NCBI RefSeq assembly: GCF_004366735.1
Contig: NZ_SOQX01000004.1
Coordinates: 164,705-228,704 of the forward strand
Length of the DNA stretch: 64,000 nucleotides
Reading direction: 5' to 3'
Source: Thiohalophilus thiocyanatoxydans
Lineage (GTDB): Bacteria; Pseudomonadota; Gammaproteobacteria; UBA6429; Thiohalophilaceae
The translations under genes and the position numbers were made by a program. The notes under the pieces were generated by a model that did not search any database, was not told the origin of the DNA, and saw only the letters and a program-made list of their open reading frames with translations. Below, in pieces: positions 53,705-63,859 of the stretch. Every line of letters starts with the position of its first letter. The stretch's first letter is position 1.

Positions 53705-54786
53705 TGCTATACCATCTGACACAATACCTGCAGGAGTTTTACAGCGGCTTCAATGTATTCAATTACCTGACGTTGCGGGCCATCATGGGTGTATTGACTG
53801 CACTGGTCATCTCCCTGCTTGTTGGACCCTGGATGATTCGTCGACTGGGAACGTTTAGCTTCGGTCAACCGATTCGGGACGATGGGCCGGAAACACACCT
53901 GATCAAGGCCGGAACACCCACCATGGGGGGTGCCCTGATTTTGATCGCTATCGCAGTCAGTACACTCTTGTGGTCGGATCTGACCAATAGCTATGTCTGG
54001 GTGGTTATTCTGACAACCTTCCTGTTCGGTGTGATCGGATGGATTGATGATTACAAGAAACTGGTTAAAAAAGATCCGCGCGGTCTGATCGCACGCTGGA
54101 AGTATTTCTGGCAGTCAGTTATCGCTATTGCCGTTGGCATCTATTTATACCAGACGGCATTGCCGGTTGAGAGAGAACTTATTGTGCCATTTTTCAAGAG
54201 TATCTCGCTTGAAATGGGCATGATTACGTATGTGCTATTGACGTATTTTGTCGTTGTCGGGTCAAGTAACGCGGTGAACCTGACCGACGGGCTGGATGGT
54301 CTGGCTATATTGCCGACGGTCATGGTTGGCGGTGCGTTGGGCATATTTGCCTATGCGTCCGGACATGCCGAGTTTTCTGAATACTTGCAGATCCCCAATA
54401 TTCCCGGCTCCGGTGAACTGATTATTTTCTGTGGTTCACTGGTCGGTGCGGGGCTCGGTTTTCTCTGGTTTAACACCTACCCGGCTCAGGTTTTTATGGG
54501 TGACGTCGGAGCATTGGCTCTGGGTGCCGCACTGGGCGTTCTGGCCGTGATCGTCCGACAAGAGCTTGTTCTGTTTATTATGGGTGGTGTTTTTGTAATG
54601 GAAACCCTATCGGTTGTTTTGCAGGTTTTATCATTCAAAATGACCGGCAGGCGAATATTCCGCATGGCACCGCTACATCATCATTTTGAATTAAAAGGCT
54701 GGCCCGAACCGCGAGTGATCGTCCGCTTCTGGATTATTACTGTCATTCTGGTTCTGATCGGTCTGGCGACGTTGAAGATTCGATAA
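53704..54786 (+). CDS. mraY: MraY, phospho-MurNAc-pentapeptide transferase
   Basis: 360 residues, ten membrane helices. Signature residues: [20 protein letters not shown], the catalytic Asp pair in [40 protein letters not shown], and the C-terminal cytoplasmic loop [20 protein letters not shown] with the HHH motif. It transfers phospho-MurNAc-pentapeptide to undecaprenyl phosphate, making lipid I at the inner membrane. Length and order are standard; murD starts 3 bp downstream. Confidence 0.98.
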   Translation: MLYHLTQYLQEFYSGFNVFNYLTLRAIMGVLTALVISLLVGPWMIRRLGTFSFGQPIRDDGPETHLIKAGTPTMGGALILIAIAVSTLLWSDLTNSYVWVVILTTFLFGVIGWIDDYKKLVKKDPRGLIARWKYFWQSVIAIAVGIYLYQTALPVERELIVPFFKSISLEMGMITYVLLTYFVVVGSSNAVNLTDGLDGLAILPTVMVGGALGIFAYASGHAEFSEYLQIPNIPGSGELIIFCGSLVGAGLGFLWFNTYPAQVFMGDVGALALGAALGVLAVIVRQELVLFIMGGVFVMETLSVVLQVLSFKMTGRRIFRMAPLHHHFELKGWPEPRVIVRFWIITVILVLIGLATLKIR

Positions 54787-54789
54787 CCA

Positions 54790-56172
54790 ATGCTGGCAAC
54801 GCACATGACAATGAGCACACAGGCAGCAGAGTACTTGCAAGGCAAGAAGGTCCTGATCGTCGGTATGGGTCAGACCGGGCTCTCCTGTGCGCGCTTTTTG
54901 TCCGCATTTGATATTGATATTGCTGTAACAGACAGTCGCCCGGAGCCGCCCTGTCTGTCGGTACTGCATCAGGAACTGCCGGGTACGGCCGTATTTGTCG
55001 GCGGTTTTGACGAGCTGGCATTTCGCCGCGCGGATATTATTGTGGTCAGTCCGGGAATTGCTTTACGCGAGCCGTTGATCGTCGAGGCACGTGCCAGAGG
55101 CGCAAAAGTCATTGGCGATATCGAGTTGTTCGCTTGGTTCGTCAATGTACCGGTGGTGGCGATTACCGGCTCCAATGGAAAAAGTACGGTGACCACCCTG
55201 GTCGGCGAGATGTTTCACAAGGCCGGTATCAAGGTGGGTGTTGGCGGAAACATCGGGAATCCGGCACTGGATCTGCTCAAGGAAGACAATCAGGCCTGTG
55301 TGCTGGAACTGTCCAGCTTTCAGCTTGAGACTACCGGGTCGCTGGATCCGGTCGCGGCAGCATTACTCAATATCAGCGAAGATCATCTGGATCGTTATGA
55401 CACGCTGGCGGATTACACGGCAGCCAAGGCCAGGATTTTTTATGGTTCCGGTGTGCTGGTGGTGAATGCCGATGATGAAAAAGTGATGGCAACCGCACGA
55501 TTGTTCTCCGCCGGACGTAAGCAGATCAGTTTCAGCCTGGGGATGCCTGCAGGGGAGCACTACGGGATTTGTCAGCAGGGTGCTAAACGCTGGTTATGCC
55601 GGGGTCAGCAGATGCTGATTGCCGTCGATGATCTGAAAATAACCGGCGAACACAATCTGGCCAATGCATTGGCGGCGCTGGCTCTCGGGGAGGCGGCCGG
55701 TCTGAGTCCGGATGTTATGACTGACACATTACGGGATTTTGCGGGATTGCCGCATCGCTGTCAGTGGGTGGGACAACACAATGGCGTGATTTGGATTAAT
55801 GATTCCAAGGCGACCAATGTCGGCGCGGCGATTGCCGCGATTCAAGGGATCCCGGGAGAGAAACTGATCCTGATCATGGGCGGCCAGGGCAAAGGACAGG
55901 ATTTCAGCGTCTTGCACGATGTTGTGGCGCAGCGGGCAAGATGTGTGGTTTTGATCGGTGAGGATGCCCCGTTATTGGAGGAGGTGCTTGGTACGCGGGT
56001 CCCGGTGAAGCGTGCCGGCTCCATGCGGGAGGCCGTCAACAAGGCGGCAGAAATGGCTCAAACCAATGACACTGTCCTGTTATCTCCGGCTTGTGCCAGC
56101 TTTGATATGTTTCGTGGCTTTGAACACCGTGGTGAAACATTTATCGAGAGCGTCAGGAGTCTGACACAGTGA
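54790..56172 (+). CDS. murD: MurD, UDP-MurNAc-L-Ala:D-glutamate ligase
   Basis: 460 residues. N-terminal Rossmann-like domain (VLIVGMGQTGLSCARFL), SPGIALREPLI, ATP loop VVAITGSNGKSTVTTLVGEM, ELSSFQLETTGSLDPVAAAL, NISEDHLDRYDTLADYTAAK, and INDSKATNVGAAIAAIQG in the C-terminal domain. It adds D-glutamate to UDP-MurNAc-L-Ala. The start could be ATG 54790, 54805 or 54811. It overlaps ftsW by 4 nt. Confidence 0.96.
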   Translation: MLATHMTMSTQAAEYLQGKKVLIVGMGQTGLSCARFLSAFDIDIAVTDSRPEPPCLSVLHQELPGTAVFVGGFDELAFRRADIIVVSPGIALREPLIVEARARGAKVIGDIELFAWFVNVPVVAITGSNGKSTVTTLVGEMFHKAGIKVGVGGNIGNPALDLLKEDNQACVLELSSFQLETTGSLDPVAAALLNISEDHLDRYDTLADYTAAKARIFYGSGVLVVNADDEKVMATARLFSAGRKQISFSLGMPAGEHYGICQQGAKRWLCRGQQMLIAVDDLKITGEHNLANALAALALGEAAGLSPDVMTDTLRDFAGLPHRCQWVGQHNGVIWINDSKATNVGAAIAAIQGIPGEKLILIMGGQGKGQDFSVLHDVVAQRARCVVLIGEDAPLLEEVLGTRVPVKRAGSMREAVNKAAEMAQTNDTVLLSPACASFDMFRGFEHRGETFIESVRSLTQ

Positions 56173-57380
56173 TAGCGGCGACGCACATTGCAAGACTGTT
56201 TAACAAACCGGACAGCCGGAACGAGCGAGTGCGTCTACTGGATATGGTGGACCGGCCGCTGCTATTTGTTGCGCTGTTCCTGTTATGTCTGGGACTGGTT
56301 ATGGTCGGTTCGGCATCAACTTCGATTGCTGAAAAAATGATGGGTGATCCCTTCTACTTCTTCTGGCGTCAACTGGTTTACATGGGAATCGGATTGCTCG
56401 TCGCTACTTCCGTTATGCGCGTGCCAATGGAGATATGGGAAAAGAGTGGAAGAGCACTGATATTATTGAGCATTCTGTTGCTGATACTGGTTTTTATTCC
56501 GGGACTGGGGCGTGAGATTAATGGCAGCCAACGCTGGATTATGCTGGGACCGCTTACCCTGCAGGTTTCTGAATTCGTCAAACTGTTCTCGGTAATTTAT
56601 CTGGCCGGCTATCTGGTTCGTCATCATAACGAAGTGCGTTCACGGGTGGTCGGGTTTCTGCGCCCCCTTATTCTGCTAACCCTGCTGAGCCTGTTGTTAT
56701 TGCTGGAACCTGATTACGGAGCGGTCGTTGTGCTGTTTCTGACGGCTTTCGGCATGATGTGGCTCGGCGGCGTGCGCTTTACCCAGTTCATGCTGTTACT
56801 CTCGTCATTGGCCGCTGCGCTGGCCCTGTTGGCGGTGACTTCACCATACCGCTTACAGCGATTGACGACATTTTTGAATCCCTGGGCGGATCCCTACGAC
56901 AGCGGTTTTCAGCTGACCCAGGCCCTGATCGCCTTTGGTCGGGGTGAGTGGTTCGGTGTGGGGCTCGGTTCCAGCATCCAGAAACTGTTTTATCTGCCGG
57001 AAGCGCACACGGATTTTCTCTTTGCCGTCATGGCTGAAGAGCTGGGGCTCTTCATGGTGATACTGGTGGTCATGGCGTATCTGTTTGTGGTTTACAGGGC
57101 GCTGAAAATCGGCCGTCGTGCCGAGAAGCGGGAGCAGCCTTTCTCCGGTTATGTGGCTTATGGCCTGGGTATCTGGATCGGTGTGCAGGCGTTTATCAAT
57201 ATTGGCGTCAACATGGGGGTTTTGCCCACCAAGGGTTTGACACTTCCGTTGATGAGCTATGGCGGCAGCAGTCTGCTGGTTATGTGTATTGTCATTGCCC
57301 TACTGCTGCGCATCGATATTGAAACCCGCAAATATGATCGTCGCAGTCAAATGCCGAAGGGGAGGGACTATGAACCGTAA
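56169..57380 (+). CDS. ftsW: FtsW, septal peptidoglycan glycosyltransferase (SEDS family)
   Basis: 403 residues from GTG 56169, ten membrane helices. SEDS signatures: GLVMVGSASTSIAEK near the first helix, GREINGSQRWIMLGPLTLQV SEFVKL-type motif after helix 4, LLEPDYGAVVVLFLTAFGMM and the C-terminal GLTLPLMSYGGSSLLVMC. It polymerises lipid II at the septum together with FtsI. The last 11 nt overlap the murG start. Confidence 0.96.
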   Translation: MIAATHIARLFNKPDSRNERVRLLDMVDRPLLFVALFLLCLGLVMVGSASTSIAEKMMGDPFYFFWRQLVYMGIGLLVATSVMRVPMEIWEKSGRALILLSILLLILVFIPGLGREINGSQRWIMLGPLTLQVSEFVKLFSVIYLAGYLVRHHNEVRSRVVGFLRPLILLTLLSLLLLLEPDYGAVVVLFLTAFGMMWLGGVRFTQFMLLLSSLAAALALLAVTSPYRLQRLTTFLNPWADPYDSGFQLTQALIAFGRGEWFGVGLGSSIQKLFYLPEAHTDFLFAVMAEELGLFMVILVVMAYLFVVYRALKIGRRAEKREQPFSGYVAYGLGIWIGVQAFINIGVNMGVLPTKGLTLPLMSYGGSSLLVMCIVIALLLRIDIETRKYDRRSQMPKGRDYEP

Positions 57381-58458
57381 TCCCCGTCGCATATTGATTA
57401 TGGCCGGTGGCACGGGGGGACACGTCTTTCCGGCGCTGGCTGTGGCACGCTATCTTGAGGAACAGGGTGTGGAGATCCATTGGCTGGGTACTCGCCGTGG
57501 CCTGGAGTCACAGGTTGTTCCACGGGCGGGTTTCAGCATCCGGTTTATTTCCGTCAGCGGCTTGCGCGGCAAACGTCTGTCCGGATTATTTTTCGCTCCG
57601 TTCAAACTCTCTTATGCACTGTTACAGGCGATTGTGATTTGTCTGCGACTCAAACCGGATGCCGTACTGGGAATGGGGGGCTTTGTTACCGGTCCCGGCG
57701 GACTGGCCGCCTGGTTGTTACGCCGGCCATTATTGATCCACGAACAGAATGCCATCCCGGGTCTGACCAACCGTCTGCTCAGCCACCTGGCTTTGCAGGT
57801 GATGGAGGCGTTTCCGGGCAGCTTTAAAAATGACAGGGTACTGCACACCGGTAACCCGGTACGCCAGGACATTATTGATCTGTCGGCACCGGCGCAACGC
57901 TTGCCCCGACATGAGGGCGCGATCCGCATTCTGGTGATTGGCGGGAGTCTCGGAGCACAGGTGCTGAATGAAACCGTGCCACAGGCGCTGAGCCGGCTAC
58001 CGGACGAAATACCGGTAACGGTTCGGCATCAGGCCGGAAGGGGCAAACTGGAGTCGGCCCGCGAGGCGTATGCGTCGGCCGGCATCCAGGCGGAAACCGT
58101 TATGTTTATTGATGACATGGCCGACGCGTTCGAGTGGGCCGATCTGGTGATCTGCCGCGCCGGGGCGCTGACTGTTTTTGAACTGGCCTCGGCAGGCCTG
58201 GCTTCGGTTCTGGTGCCGTATCCCTATGCAGTGGATGATCATCAGACCGCCAACGCCCGCTACCTGGAGGAGGCCGGCGCGGCCAGGCTGATGCCGGCCA
58301 GGGAGTTCAATGCCGAACGTCTGGCGGCGGTATTGCGGGAATTGCTGGAACAGGGTCGGGATAACCTGCTGGCGATGGCCGAACGGGCACGACAACGGGC
58401 CATGCCCGACGCAACCCGGATTGTCGGTCAGCGTTGCCTGGAGGTGATGCATGGCTAA
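57370..58458 (+). CDS. murG: MurG, lipid II synthase (GlcNAc transferase)
   Basis: 362 residues from ATG 57370, which lies inside the 3' end of ftsW with GGAGGG 3-8 nt upstream; the longer frame to 57259 is ftsW shadow. Glycosyltransferase family 28 motifs: [74 protein letters not shown] and [20 protein letters not shown]. It adds GlcNAc to lipid I on the cytoplasmic face. It overlaps murC by 8 nt. Confidence 0.97.
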   Translation: MNRNPRRILIMAGGTGGHVFPALAVARYLEEQGVEIHWLGTRRGLESQVVPRAGFSIRFISVSGLRGKRLSGLFFAPFKLSYALLQAIVICLRLKPDAVLGMGGFVTGPGGLAAWLLRRPLLIHEQNAIPGLTNRLLSHLALQVMEAFPGSFKNDRVLHTGNPVRQDIIDLSAPAQRLPRHEGAIRILVIGGSLGAQVLNETVPQALSRLPDEIPVTVRHQAGRGKLESAREAYASAGIQAETVMFIDDMADAFEWADLVICRAGALTVFELASAGLASVLVPYPYAVDDHQTANARYLEEAGAARLMPAREFNAERLAAVLRELLEQGRDNLLAMAERARQRAMPDATRIVGQRCLEVMHG

Positions 58459-59899
58459 CCAGCTGAGGCGCTTTACCGATCTGCCTTCCGGTCAGGGCGA
58501 ACCGGGTATGGGCCGTATTAAATGTATCCACTTTGTCGGTATCGGTGGTGTCGGTATGGGCGGGATCGCGGAAGTACTGATCAATCTCGGTTACGAGGTG
58601 ACCGGTTCGGATATTCATGAAAATGCCGTGACCCGTCATCTGACGCAACTGGGGGCAACCATTATCCAGGGCCATGCGGCGGAAAATATTACCAACTGTG
58701 ATGTGGTGGTGACTTCCAGTGCCATTGTGACAGATAACCCGGAAGTCAAGGCCGCGCACCAGCAGCGTATTCCGGTAGTACCGCGGGCGGAAATGCTCGC
58801 CGAGCTGATGCGTTTTCGGTATGGCATTGCGGTGGCCGGAACGCATGGCAAAACCACGACCACCAGTCTGGTCGCCAGCGTCCTGGCCGAAGGCGGGGTG
58901 GATCCGACATTTGTCATTGGCGGACGACTCAACAGTGCCGGTACCCATGCGCGTCTGGGCAGCGGGCGCTATCTGGTGGCCGAAGCCGATGAAAGCGATG
59001 CCTCGTTTATGCATCTGCAGCCGATGATGGCGATCGTGACCAATATCGACGCGGATCATATGGAAACCTACGGCGGGGATTTTGAAAGACTGCGCCAGAC
59101 CTTTGTCGAATTTCTGCATCACCTGCCGTTTTACGGCCTGGCGGTGGTGTGTATTGATGACGAGGAAATTCGTAATCTGATGCCGAGTATCAGCCGGCCT
59201 ATCATTACCTATGGCCTGAGCGAGGGCGCGGACGTGCGCGCGATAAATATCACTCAGGCGGCAAACCAGACCCACTTTACGATTGTACAGCGGGATTCGG
59301 GAGAGCGTTTTGATGTCACCTTGAATATGCCGGGACATCACAACGTTCTGAATGCCCTGGCGGCTATCGCGGTCGCGCATGAGATCGGGATCGAAAACCG
59401 GCACATTGCCAGGGCGCTGGATAATTTCCAGGGTATCGGACGCCGCTTCCAGATCTATGGGGAGTATCAGATTGGCCGGGGCAAAGTGATTCATGTCGAT
59501 GACTACGGTCATCATCCGCGTGAAGTGGAAGCGACTATTCAGGCGATCCGCGCCGGTTGGCCCGAGCGGCGCCTGGTGGTGGCATTTCAACCGCATCGTT
59601 ATACCCGAACACGGGATCTGTTCGAAGACTTCACCCGGGTGCTCTCCGAAGTGGATGCCCTGGTGTTACTGGAGGTCTATCCCGCCGGTGAGACACCTAT
59701 TAATGGTGCTGACGGACGCTCATTGACGCGCGCCATTCGGATGCGGGGCCAGGTTGAACCGATTTTTGTCGAAGAGCTGGATGAGTTAGCGACGGTACTG
59801 AACGGGGTATTACAGGACAGGGATATTCTACTGACACTCGGGGCCGGGAATATCGGCGCCGCGGCGGCCCGGCTCGAGCAGCAATTGAGCGGGCAATAA
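58451..59899 (+). CDS. murC: MurC, UDP-MurNAc:L-alanine ligase
   Basis: 482 residues. N-terminal UDP-binding motif [23 protein letters not shown] loop [60 protein letters not shown] and C-terminal [20 protein letters not shown] with [19 protein letters not shown]. It adds L-alanine to UDP-MurNAc, the first stem-peptide step. murB follows after 4 bp. Confidence 0.97.
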   Translation: MANQLRRFTDLPSGQGEPGMGRIKCIHFVGIGGVGMGGIAEVLINLGYEVTGSDIHENAVTRHLTQLGATIIQGHAAENITNCDVVVTSSAIVTDNPEVKAAHQQRIPVVPRAEMLAELMRFRYGIAVAGTHGKTTTTSLVASVLAEGGVDPTFVIGGRLNSAGTHARLGSGRYLVAEADESDASFMHLQPMMAIVTNIDADHMETYGGDFERLRQTFVEFLHHLPFYGLAVVCIDDEEIRNLMPSISRPIITYGLSEGADVRAINITQAANQTHFTIVQRDSGERFDVTLNMPGHHNVLNALAAIAVAHEIGIENRHIARALDNFQGIGRRFQIYGEYQIGRGKVIHVDDYGHHPREVEATIQAIRAGWPERRLVVAFQPHRYTRTRDLFEDFTRVLSEVDALVLLEVYPAGETPINGADGRSLTRAIRMRGQVEPIFVEELDELATVLNGVLQDRDILLTLGAGNIGAAAARLEQQLSGQ

Positions 59900-59903
59900 C
59901 ACC

Positions 59904-60824
59904 ATGATGCAGATGGATAGAATAGAGACCGGAACCATGCAACTGCGGGGCGAGATGAAACAGCTTGAGCCGATGAGCCGGCATACATCCTGGCGCGTGG
60001 GCGGTGTAGCCGAGCATTTTTATCGGCCGGTGGATGTCGCCGATCTGCAGCAATTGTTGCAGCAGCTGCCGGCGCACGAGCCACTGTTCTGGTTGGGGCT
60101 GGGCAGTAACCTGCTGGTACGTGATGGCGGGATTCGCGGCACCGTGATCTGTACCAGTGGTGTGCTCAATGCTATCGAGTGGTTGGAAAATAATCGGGTC
60201 TATGTGGAAGTCGGCGTGGCTTCCCCGCAGGTGGCCCGGCAAACAGCGCGGCGGGGATTGCAGGGCGCCGAATTTCTCTGCGGCATTCCCGGCACCTTTG
60301 GCGGCGCCCTGGCGATGAATGCCGGCGCCATGGGCGGAGAAACCTGGAACATCGTCGAGTCGGTGAAGGTGATCGATCGCCGGGGTGAACTGAAGACCCG
60401 CGGGGCCGACGAGTTCGAGACAGGTTATCGCCATGTTCGGGGAAAACAGGGTGAATGGTTTGTCGCTGCCACCTTGCAGCTTGAAGCGGGTAATGCCGGG
60501 CAGAGTTTGCAACAGATCAAACAGCATCTGGCACGGCGCGGGAGCACCCAGCCGACCAGTCAGCCCAATGCCGGATCGGTGTTTCGCAATCCGCCCGGCG
60601 ACTATGCGGCCCGCCTGATTGAGCAGTGTGGGTTGAAAAATACCTGCATCGGCGGAGCCTGCGTGTCCGAGAAACACGCCAATTTTATTATCAATACCGG
60701 CACGGCCACGGCCCGCGATATTGAACTGTTGATTCAACGGGTTGCCGATAAAGTACAACAGGCAAGCGGCATCGAACTGGTCAGGGAAGTGCAGATTGTC
60801 GGAGAACCGCATGAGCATGACTGA
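59904..60824 (+). CDS. murB: MurB, UDP-N-acetylenolpyruvoylglucosamine reductase
   Basis: 306 residues, the shorter (type II-like) form without the long insertion of E. coli MurB. FAD-binding: PMSRHTSWRVGGVAEHFYRP, WLGLGSNLLVRDGGIRGTVI, GAEFLCGIPGTFGGALAMNA and GAMGGETW; catalytic C-terminal region QPNAGSVFRNPPGDYAARLI, CGLKNTCIGGACVSEKHANF with the conserved Ser and Glu. It reduces the MurA product with NADPH. The start may be ATG 59904 or one of several in-frame ATGs downstream. It overlaps ddl by 14 nt. Confidence 0.95.
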   Translation: MMQMDRIETGTMQLRGEMKQLEPMSRHTSWRVGGVAEHFYRPVDVADLQQLLQQLPAHEPLFWLGLGSNLLVRDGGIRGTVICTSGVLNAIEWLENNRVYVEVGVASPQVARQTARRGLQGAEFLCGIPGTFGGALAMNAGAMGGETWNIVESVKVIDRRGELKTRGADEFETGYRHVRGKQGEWFVAATLQLEAGNAGQSLQQIKQHLARRGSTQPTSQPNAGSVFRNPPGDYAARLIEQCGLKNTCIGGACVSEKHANFIINTGTATARDIELLIQRVADKVQQASGIELVREVQIVGEPHEHD

Positions 60825-61803
60825 GCACAACAAAACGATCGATCCGCAGACCTTTGGCAAGGTCGCGGTATTGATGGGTGGCTGGTCCGCCGAGCGGGCG
60901 GTCTCATTGCGCAGTGGCCAGGCGGTACTGGATGCCCTGTTGCGCCGTGGTGTCGATGCACACGGTATCGATGTCAACAAAGAGACTGTCCTGCAAGTGC
61001 TGGAGAAGGGCACTTACGATCGCGCGTTTATTGTCCTGCATGGTCCCGGTGGTGAGGATGGTCGAATCCAGGCGGTCCTTGAGGTAATGGGGATTCCCTA
61101 TACCGGCAGCGACGTACTCTCATCGGCGCTGGCCATGGACAAGTTGCGCAGCAAGATGATTCTCGAGGCCGCCGGGTTGCCGACGCCGGATTATATGGTA
61201 CTGGATGACGAAACGGATCCGGAGTATGTGGTCGCCAGTCTGGGCCTGCCGCTGATGGTCAAACCGGCGCTGGAAGGTTCGAGTATCGGCATGAGTCGGG
61301 TCAATGAACCGCAGCAGATGCGCGATGCCTACAAGACCGCCGCACAGTTTCCCGGCGCGGTCATTGCCGAACGCTGGATTGAAGGCGGTGAATACACCGT
61401 GACAATACTGGGTGAGCAAACACTGCCGGTCATCAAGCTTGAAACCCCGAATGAATTTTATGACTACGAGGCCAAATATCAGTCGAATCAAACCCGCTAT
61501 TTATGTCCCAGCGGTCTGGAGCCCGAACAGGAAGGGCAAATGCAGCGCCTGGCTCTGGCGGCTTTCAAGGCGGTCGGAGCAAGCGGTTGGGGGCGGGTCG
61601 ATATTCTTTGCTCGGCAGACGGCAAGCCCTGGGTCATTGAACTGAATACGGTACCGGGTATGACGGACCATTCCCTGGTTCCCATGGCGGCGAAAGCCAT
61701 TGGCATGGATTTCGACCAGCTGGTGTACGCCATACTTGCCCAGACACTGGACGGGTATAACGGTGATCAGCAGCAAGGAGGTAATCATGTCGGCGCGAGC
61801 TAA
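60811..61803 (+). CDS. ddl: Ddl, D-alanine:D-alanine ligase
   Basis: 330 residues from ATG 60811 with GGAGA 5-6 nt upstream; the longer frame is murB shadow. ATP-grasp enzyme: VAVLMGGWSAERAVSLRSGQ, LHGPGGEDGRIQAVLEVMGI, PYTGSDVLSSALAMDKLRSK, PLMVKPALEGSSIGMSRVNE, and IELNTVPGMTDHSLVPMAAK. It makes the D-Ala-D-Ala dipeptide used by MurF. The 3' end overlaps ftsQ by 17 nt. Confidence 0.97.
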   Translation: MSMTEHNKTIDPQTFGKVAVLMGGWSAERAVSLRSGQAVLDALLRRGVDAHGIDVNKETVLQVLEKGTYDRAFIVLHGPGGEDGRIQAVLEVMGIPYTGSDVLSSALAMDKLRSKMILEAAGLPTPDYMVLDDETDPEYVVASLGLPLMVKPALEGSSIGMSRVNEPQQMRDAYKTAAQFPGAVIAERWIEGGEYTVTILGEQTLPVIKLETPNEFYDYEAKYQSNQTRYLCPSGLEPEQEGQMQRLALAAFKAVGASGWGRVDILCSADGKPWVIELNTVPGMTDHSLVPMAAKAIGMDFDQLVYAILAQTLDGYNGDQQQGGNHVGAS

Positions 61804-62539
61804 CCAGGCAGCGGTAATGCCGGACGGGCCGATGTTCAGATTCCGGCCTCGTCGATTGTTGTTAATCCTCTCGGCGCTGTTGTTGGGCGTATTGTTATAC
61901 CTGGGGATTCAGCGTCTGGTGAATCCATTGAATGTACCGGTGGATAAAATTCGCGTGCAGGGCAGTTTTATCAATGTGACCGAGAATATGCTCAATCCAC
62001 TTTCGGAAAGTCTGTCCGGCGTCGGTTATTTTGATATCGATGTGGGAGTCGTACAGCAGCAGGTCGAAAATCTTCCCTGGGTTGCACATGCGACCGTACG
62101 ACGCATCTGGCCCGATAAACTGGCAATCCATTTTGTTGAACAACAGCCGTTTGCTGTCTGGGCCGCCGGGGGACTGTTAAATGAAAACGGCGAAATATTC
62201 AAACCGGAAGTATCCACCTATCCCTCGGATCTGCCGGTTTTTCAGGGGCCGGAGAAATTGCGCGACAAAATGCTGGATTCGTACCGGCGCTTTTCCGGGT
62301 TGTTGTCTCCCCTGAATATGCGGATTACTAAACTGAAACTCGATCAACGTCAGGCATGGCAGATCGGTCTGCACAACGGTATTCATCTGAAACTGGGGCG
62401 CGAACATGAACTCGAACGTCTTGCGCGCTTTATCCGGGCTTATCCCCGGCTCAGTTCGATGGATCGGGGCGGCCTGAAACGCGTGGATTTACGTTATACC
62501 AACGGCATGGCAGTCGAATGGAAACAGAACAGGACATGA
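61787..62539 (+). CDS. ftsQ: FtsQ, cell division protein
   Basis: 250 residues from ATG 61787, which has a consensus AAGGAGG site inside the ddl 3' end. A short cytoplasmic N-terminus, one membrane helix (about 22-44, LLLILSALLLGVLLYLGIQR), a POTRA domain (about 50-120, PVDKIRVQGSFINVTENMLN, NLPWVAHATVRRIWPDKLAI) and a C-terminal beta domain ending VDLRYTNGMAVEWKQ. FtsQ links FtsL and FtsB to the divisome in the periplasm. ftsA follows after 24 bp. Confidence 0.95.
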   Translation: MSARANQAAVMPDGPMFRFRPRRLLLILSALLLGVLLYLGIQRLVNPLNVPVDKIRVQGSFINVTENMLNPLSESLSGVGYFDIDVGVVQQQVENLPWVAHATVRRIWPDKLAIHFVEQQPFAVWAAGGLLNENGEIFKPEVSTYPSDLPVFQGPEKLRDKMLDSYRRFSGLLSPLNMRITKLKLDQRQAWQIGLHNGIHLKLGREHELERLARFIRAYPRLSSMDRGGLKRVDLRYTNGMAVEWKQNRT

Positions 62540-62563
62540 AAAAGCGTTCGGGAGTGACATTAA

Positions 62564-63799
62564 ATGTCTAAGAAAACAGAAAAAAACCTTATCGTTGGAC
62601 TCGATGTGGGCACCTCCAAGGTGGTTGCGATCGTCGGTGAGGTCACCCCGGAAAATGATATCGAAATCATCGGATTGGGTTCACACCCCTCCCGGGGTCT
62701 GAAAAAGGGCGTCGTGGTCAATATTGAATCCACGGTGCAGTCTATCCAGCGCGCGGTGGAAGAGGCGGAACTGATGGCCGGTTGTCAAATTCATTCGGTC
62801 TATGCCGGGATTGCCGGCAGCCATATCCGGAGTCTCAATTCCCACGGCATTGTGGCGATTCGCGACAAGGAAGTGACCCAGTACGATGTCGAGCGGGTGA
62901 TCGACGCGGCGCGCGCGGTGGCGATACCGGCCGATCAGAAGGTGCTGCATATCATGCCGCAGGAATTCATTATCGACGATCAGGAAAGCATTCGTGAGCC
63001 GATTGGTATGTCCGGCGTGCGTCTGGAAGCCAAGGTACACATGGTGACCGGCGCGGTCAGTGCCGCACAGAACATTATCAAGTGTGTGCGCCGCTGCGGC
63101 CTGGAAGTGGATGACATCATTCTCGAACAACTGGCGTCCAGTCATTCGGTGTTAACCGAGGATGAAAAAGAGCTGGGAGTTTGTCTGGTGGATATCGGTG
63201 GTGGAACCACCGATATCGCGGTGTTTACCGAAGGGGCCATCCGGCATACCGCGGTGATCCCGATCGCCGGCGATCAGGTGACCAACGATATCGCGGTGGC
63301 ACTGCGTACACCGACTCAGCATGCCGAAGAGATCAAGATCAAATACGCCTGTGCATTGACCCAACTGGCCAGTGCCGATGAAACCATTGAAGTGCCCAGT
63401 GTCGGTGAACGGCCGGTAAGACGCCTTGCCCGCCAGACCCTGGCCGAGGTCGTGGAACCGCGTTACGAGGAGTTGTTCACCCTCATCCAGGCCGAATTGC
63501 GCCGCAGCGGGTTCGAGGATCTGTGCGCCGCCGGCATTGTGTTGACCGGCGGCAGTTCCAAGATGGAAGGCACAGTGGAACTGGCCGAGGAAATATTCCA
63601 TATGCCGGTGCGCCAGGGTTTGCCGCAATATGTCAATGGACTGGTGGATGTGGTGCGTAACCCGATCTATTCCACCGGTGTCGGGTTACTGTTGTTTGGT
63701 TATCAGAATCGTGCCTTGCGTGAGGCCGAATCACGCATGGGCGGAGGCTTTAGCAGCGTCTTGCAACGGATGAAGAGCTGGTTTCAGGGAAATTTTTAA
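62564..63799 (+). CDS. ftsA: FtsA, actin-like divisome membrane tether
   Basis: 411 residues. Actin/Hsp70 ATPase motifs: LIVGLDVGTSKVVAIVGEV at the start, GVCLVDIGGGTTDIAVFTEG in the middle and IVLTGGSSKMEGTVELAEEI near the end. The 1C domain follows residue 85, and the C-terminal amphipathic membrane-targeting helix is visible in SSVLQRMKSWFQGNF. FtsA recruits FtsZ to the membrane and later division proteins. ftsZ starts 60 bp downstream; ACAAC/GTTGT in the gap gives only a weak stem. Confidence 0.97.
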   Translation: MSKKTEKNLIVGLDVGTSKVVAIVGEVTPENDIEIIGLGSHPSRGLKKGVVVNIESTVQSIQRAVEEAELMAGCQIHSVYAGIAGSHIRSLNSHGIVAIRDKEVTQYDVERVIDAARAVAIPADQKVLHIMPQEFIIDDQESIREPIGMSGVRLEAKVHMVTGAVSAAQNIIKCVRRCGLEVDDIILEQLASSHSVLTEDEKELGVCLVDIGGGTTDIAVFTEGAIRHTAVIPIAGDQVTNDIAVALRTPTQHAEEIKIKYACALTQLASADETIEVPSVGERPVRRLARQTLAEVVEPRYEELFTLIQAELRRSGFEDLCAAGIVLTGGSSKMEGTVELAEEIFHMPVRQGLPQYVNGLVDVVRNPIYSTGVGLLLFGYQNRALREAESRMGGGFSSVLQRMKSWFQGNF

Positions 63800-63859
63800 A
63801 GGATTGTGACGTCGACACAATGTAACAACAACTGCGTTGTCAGTGAGGAGGGGTAAAAA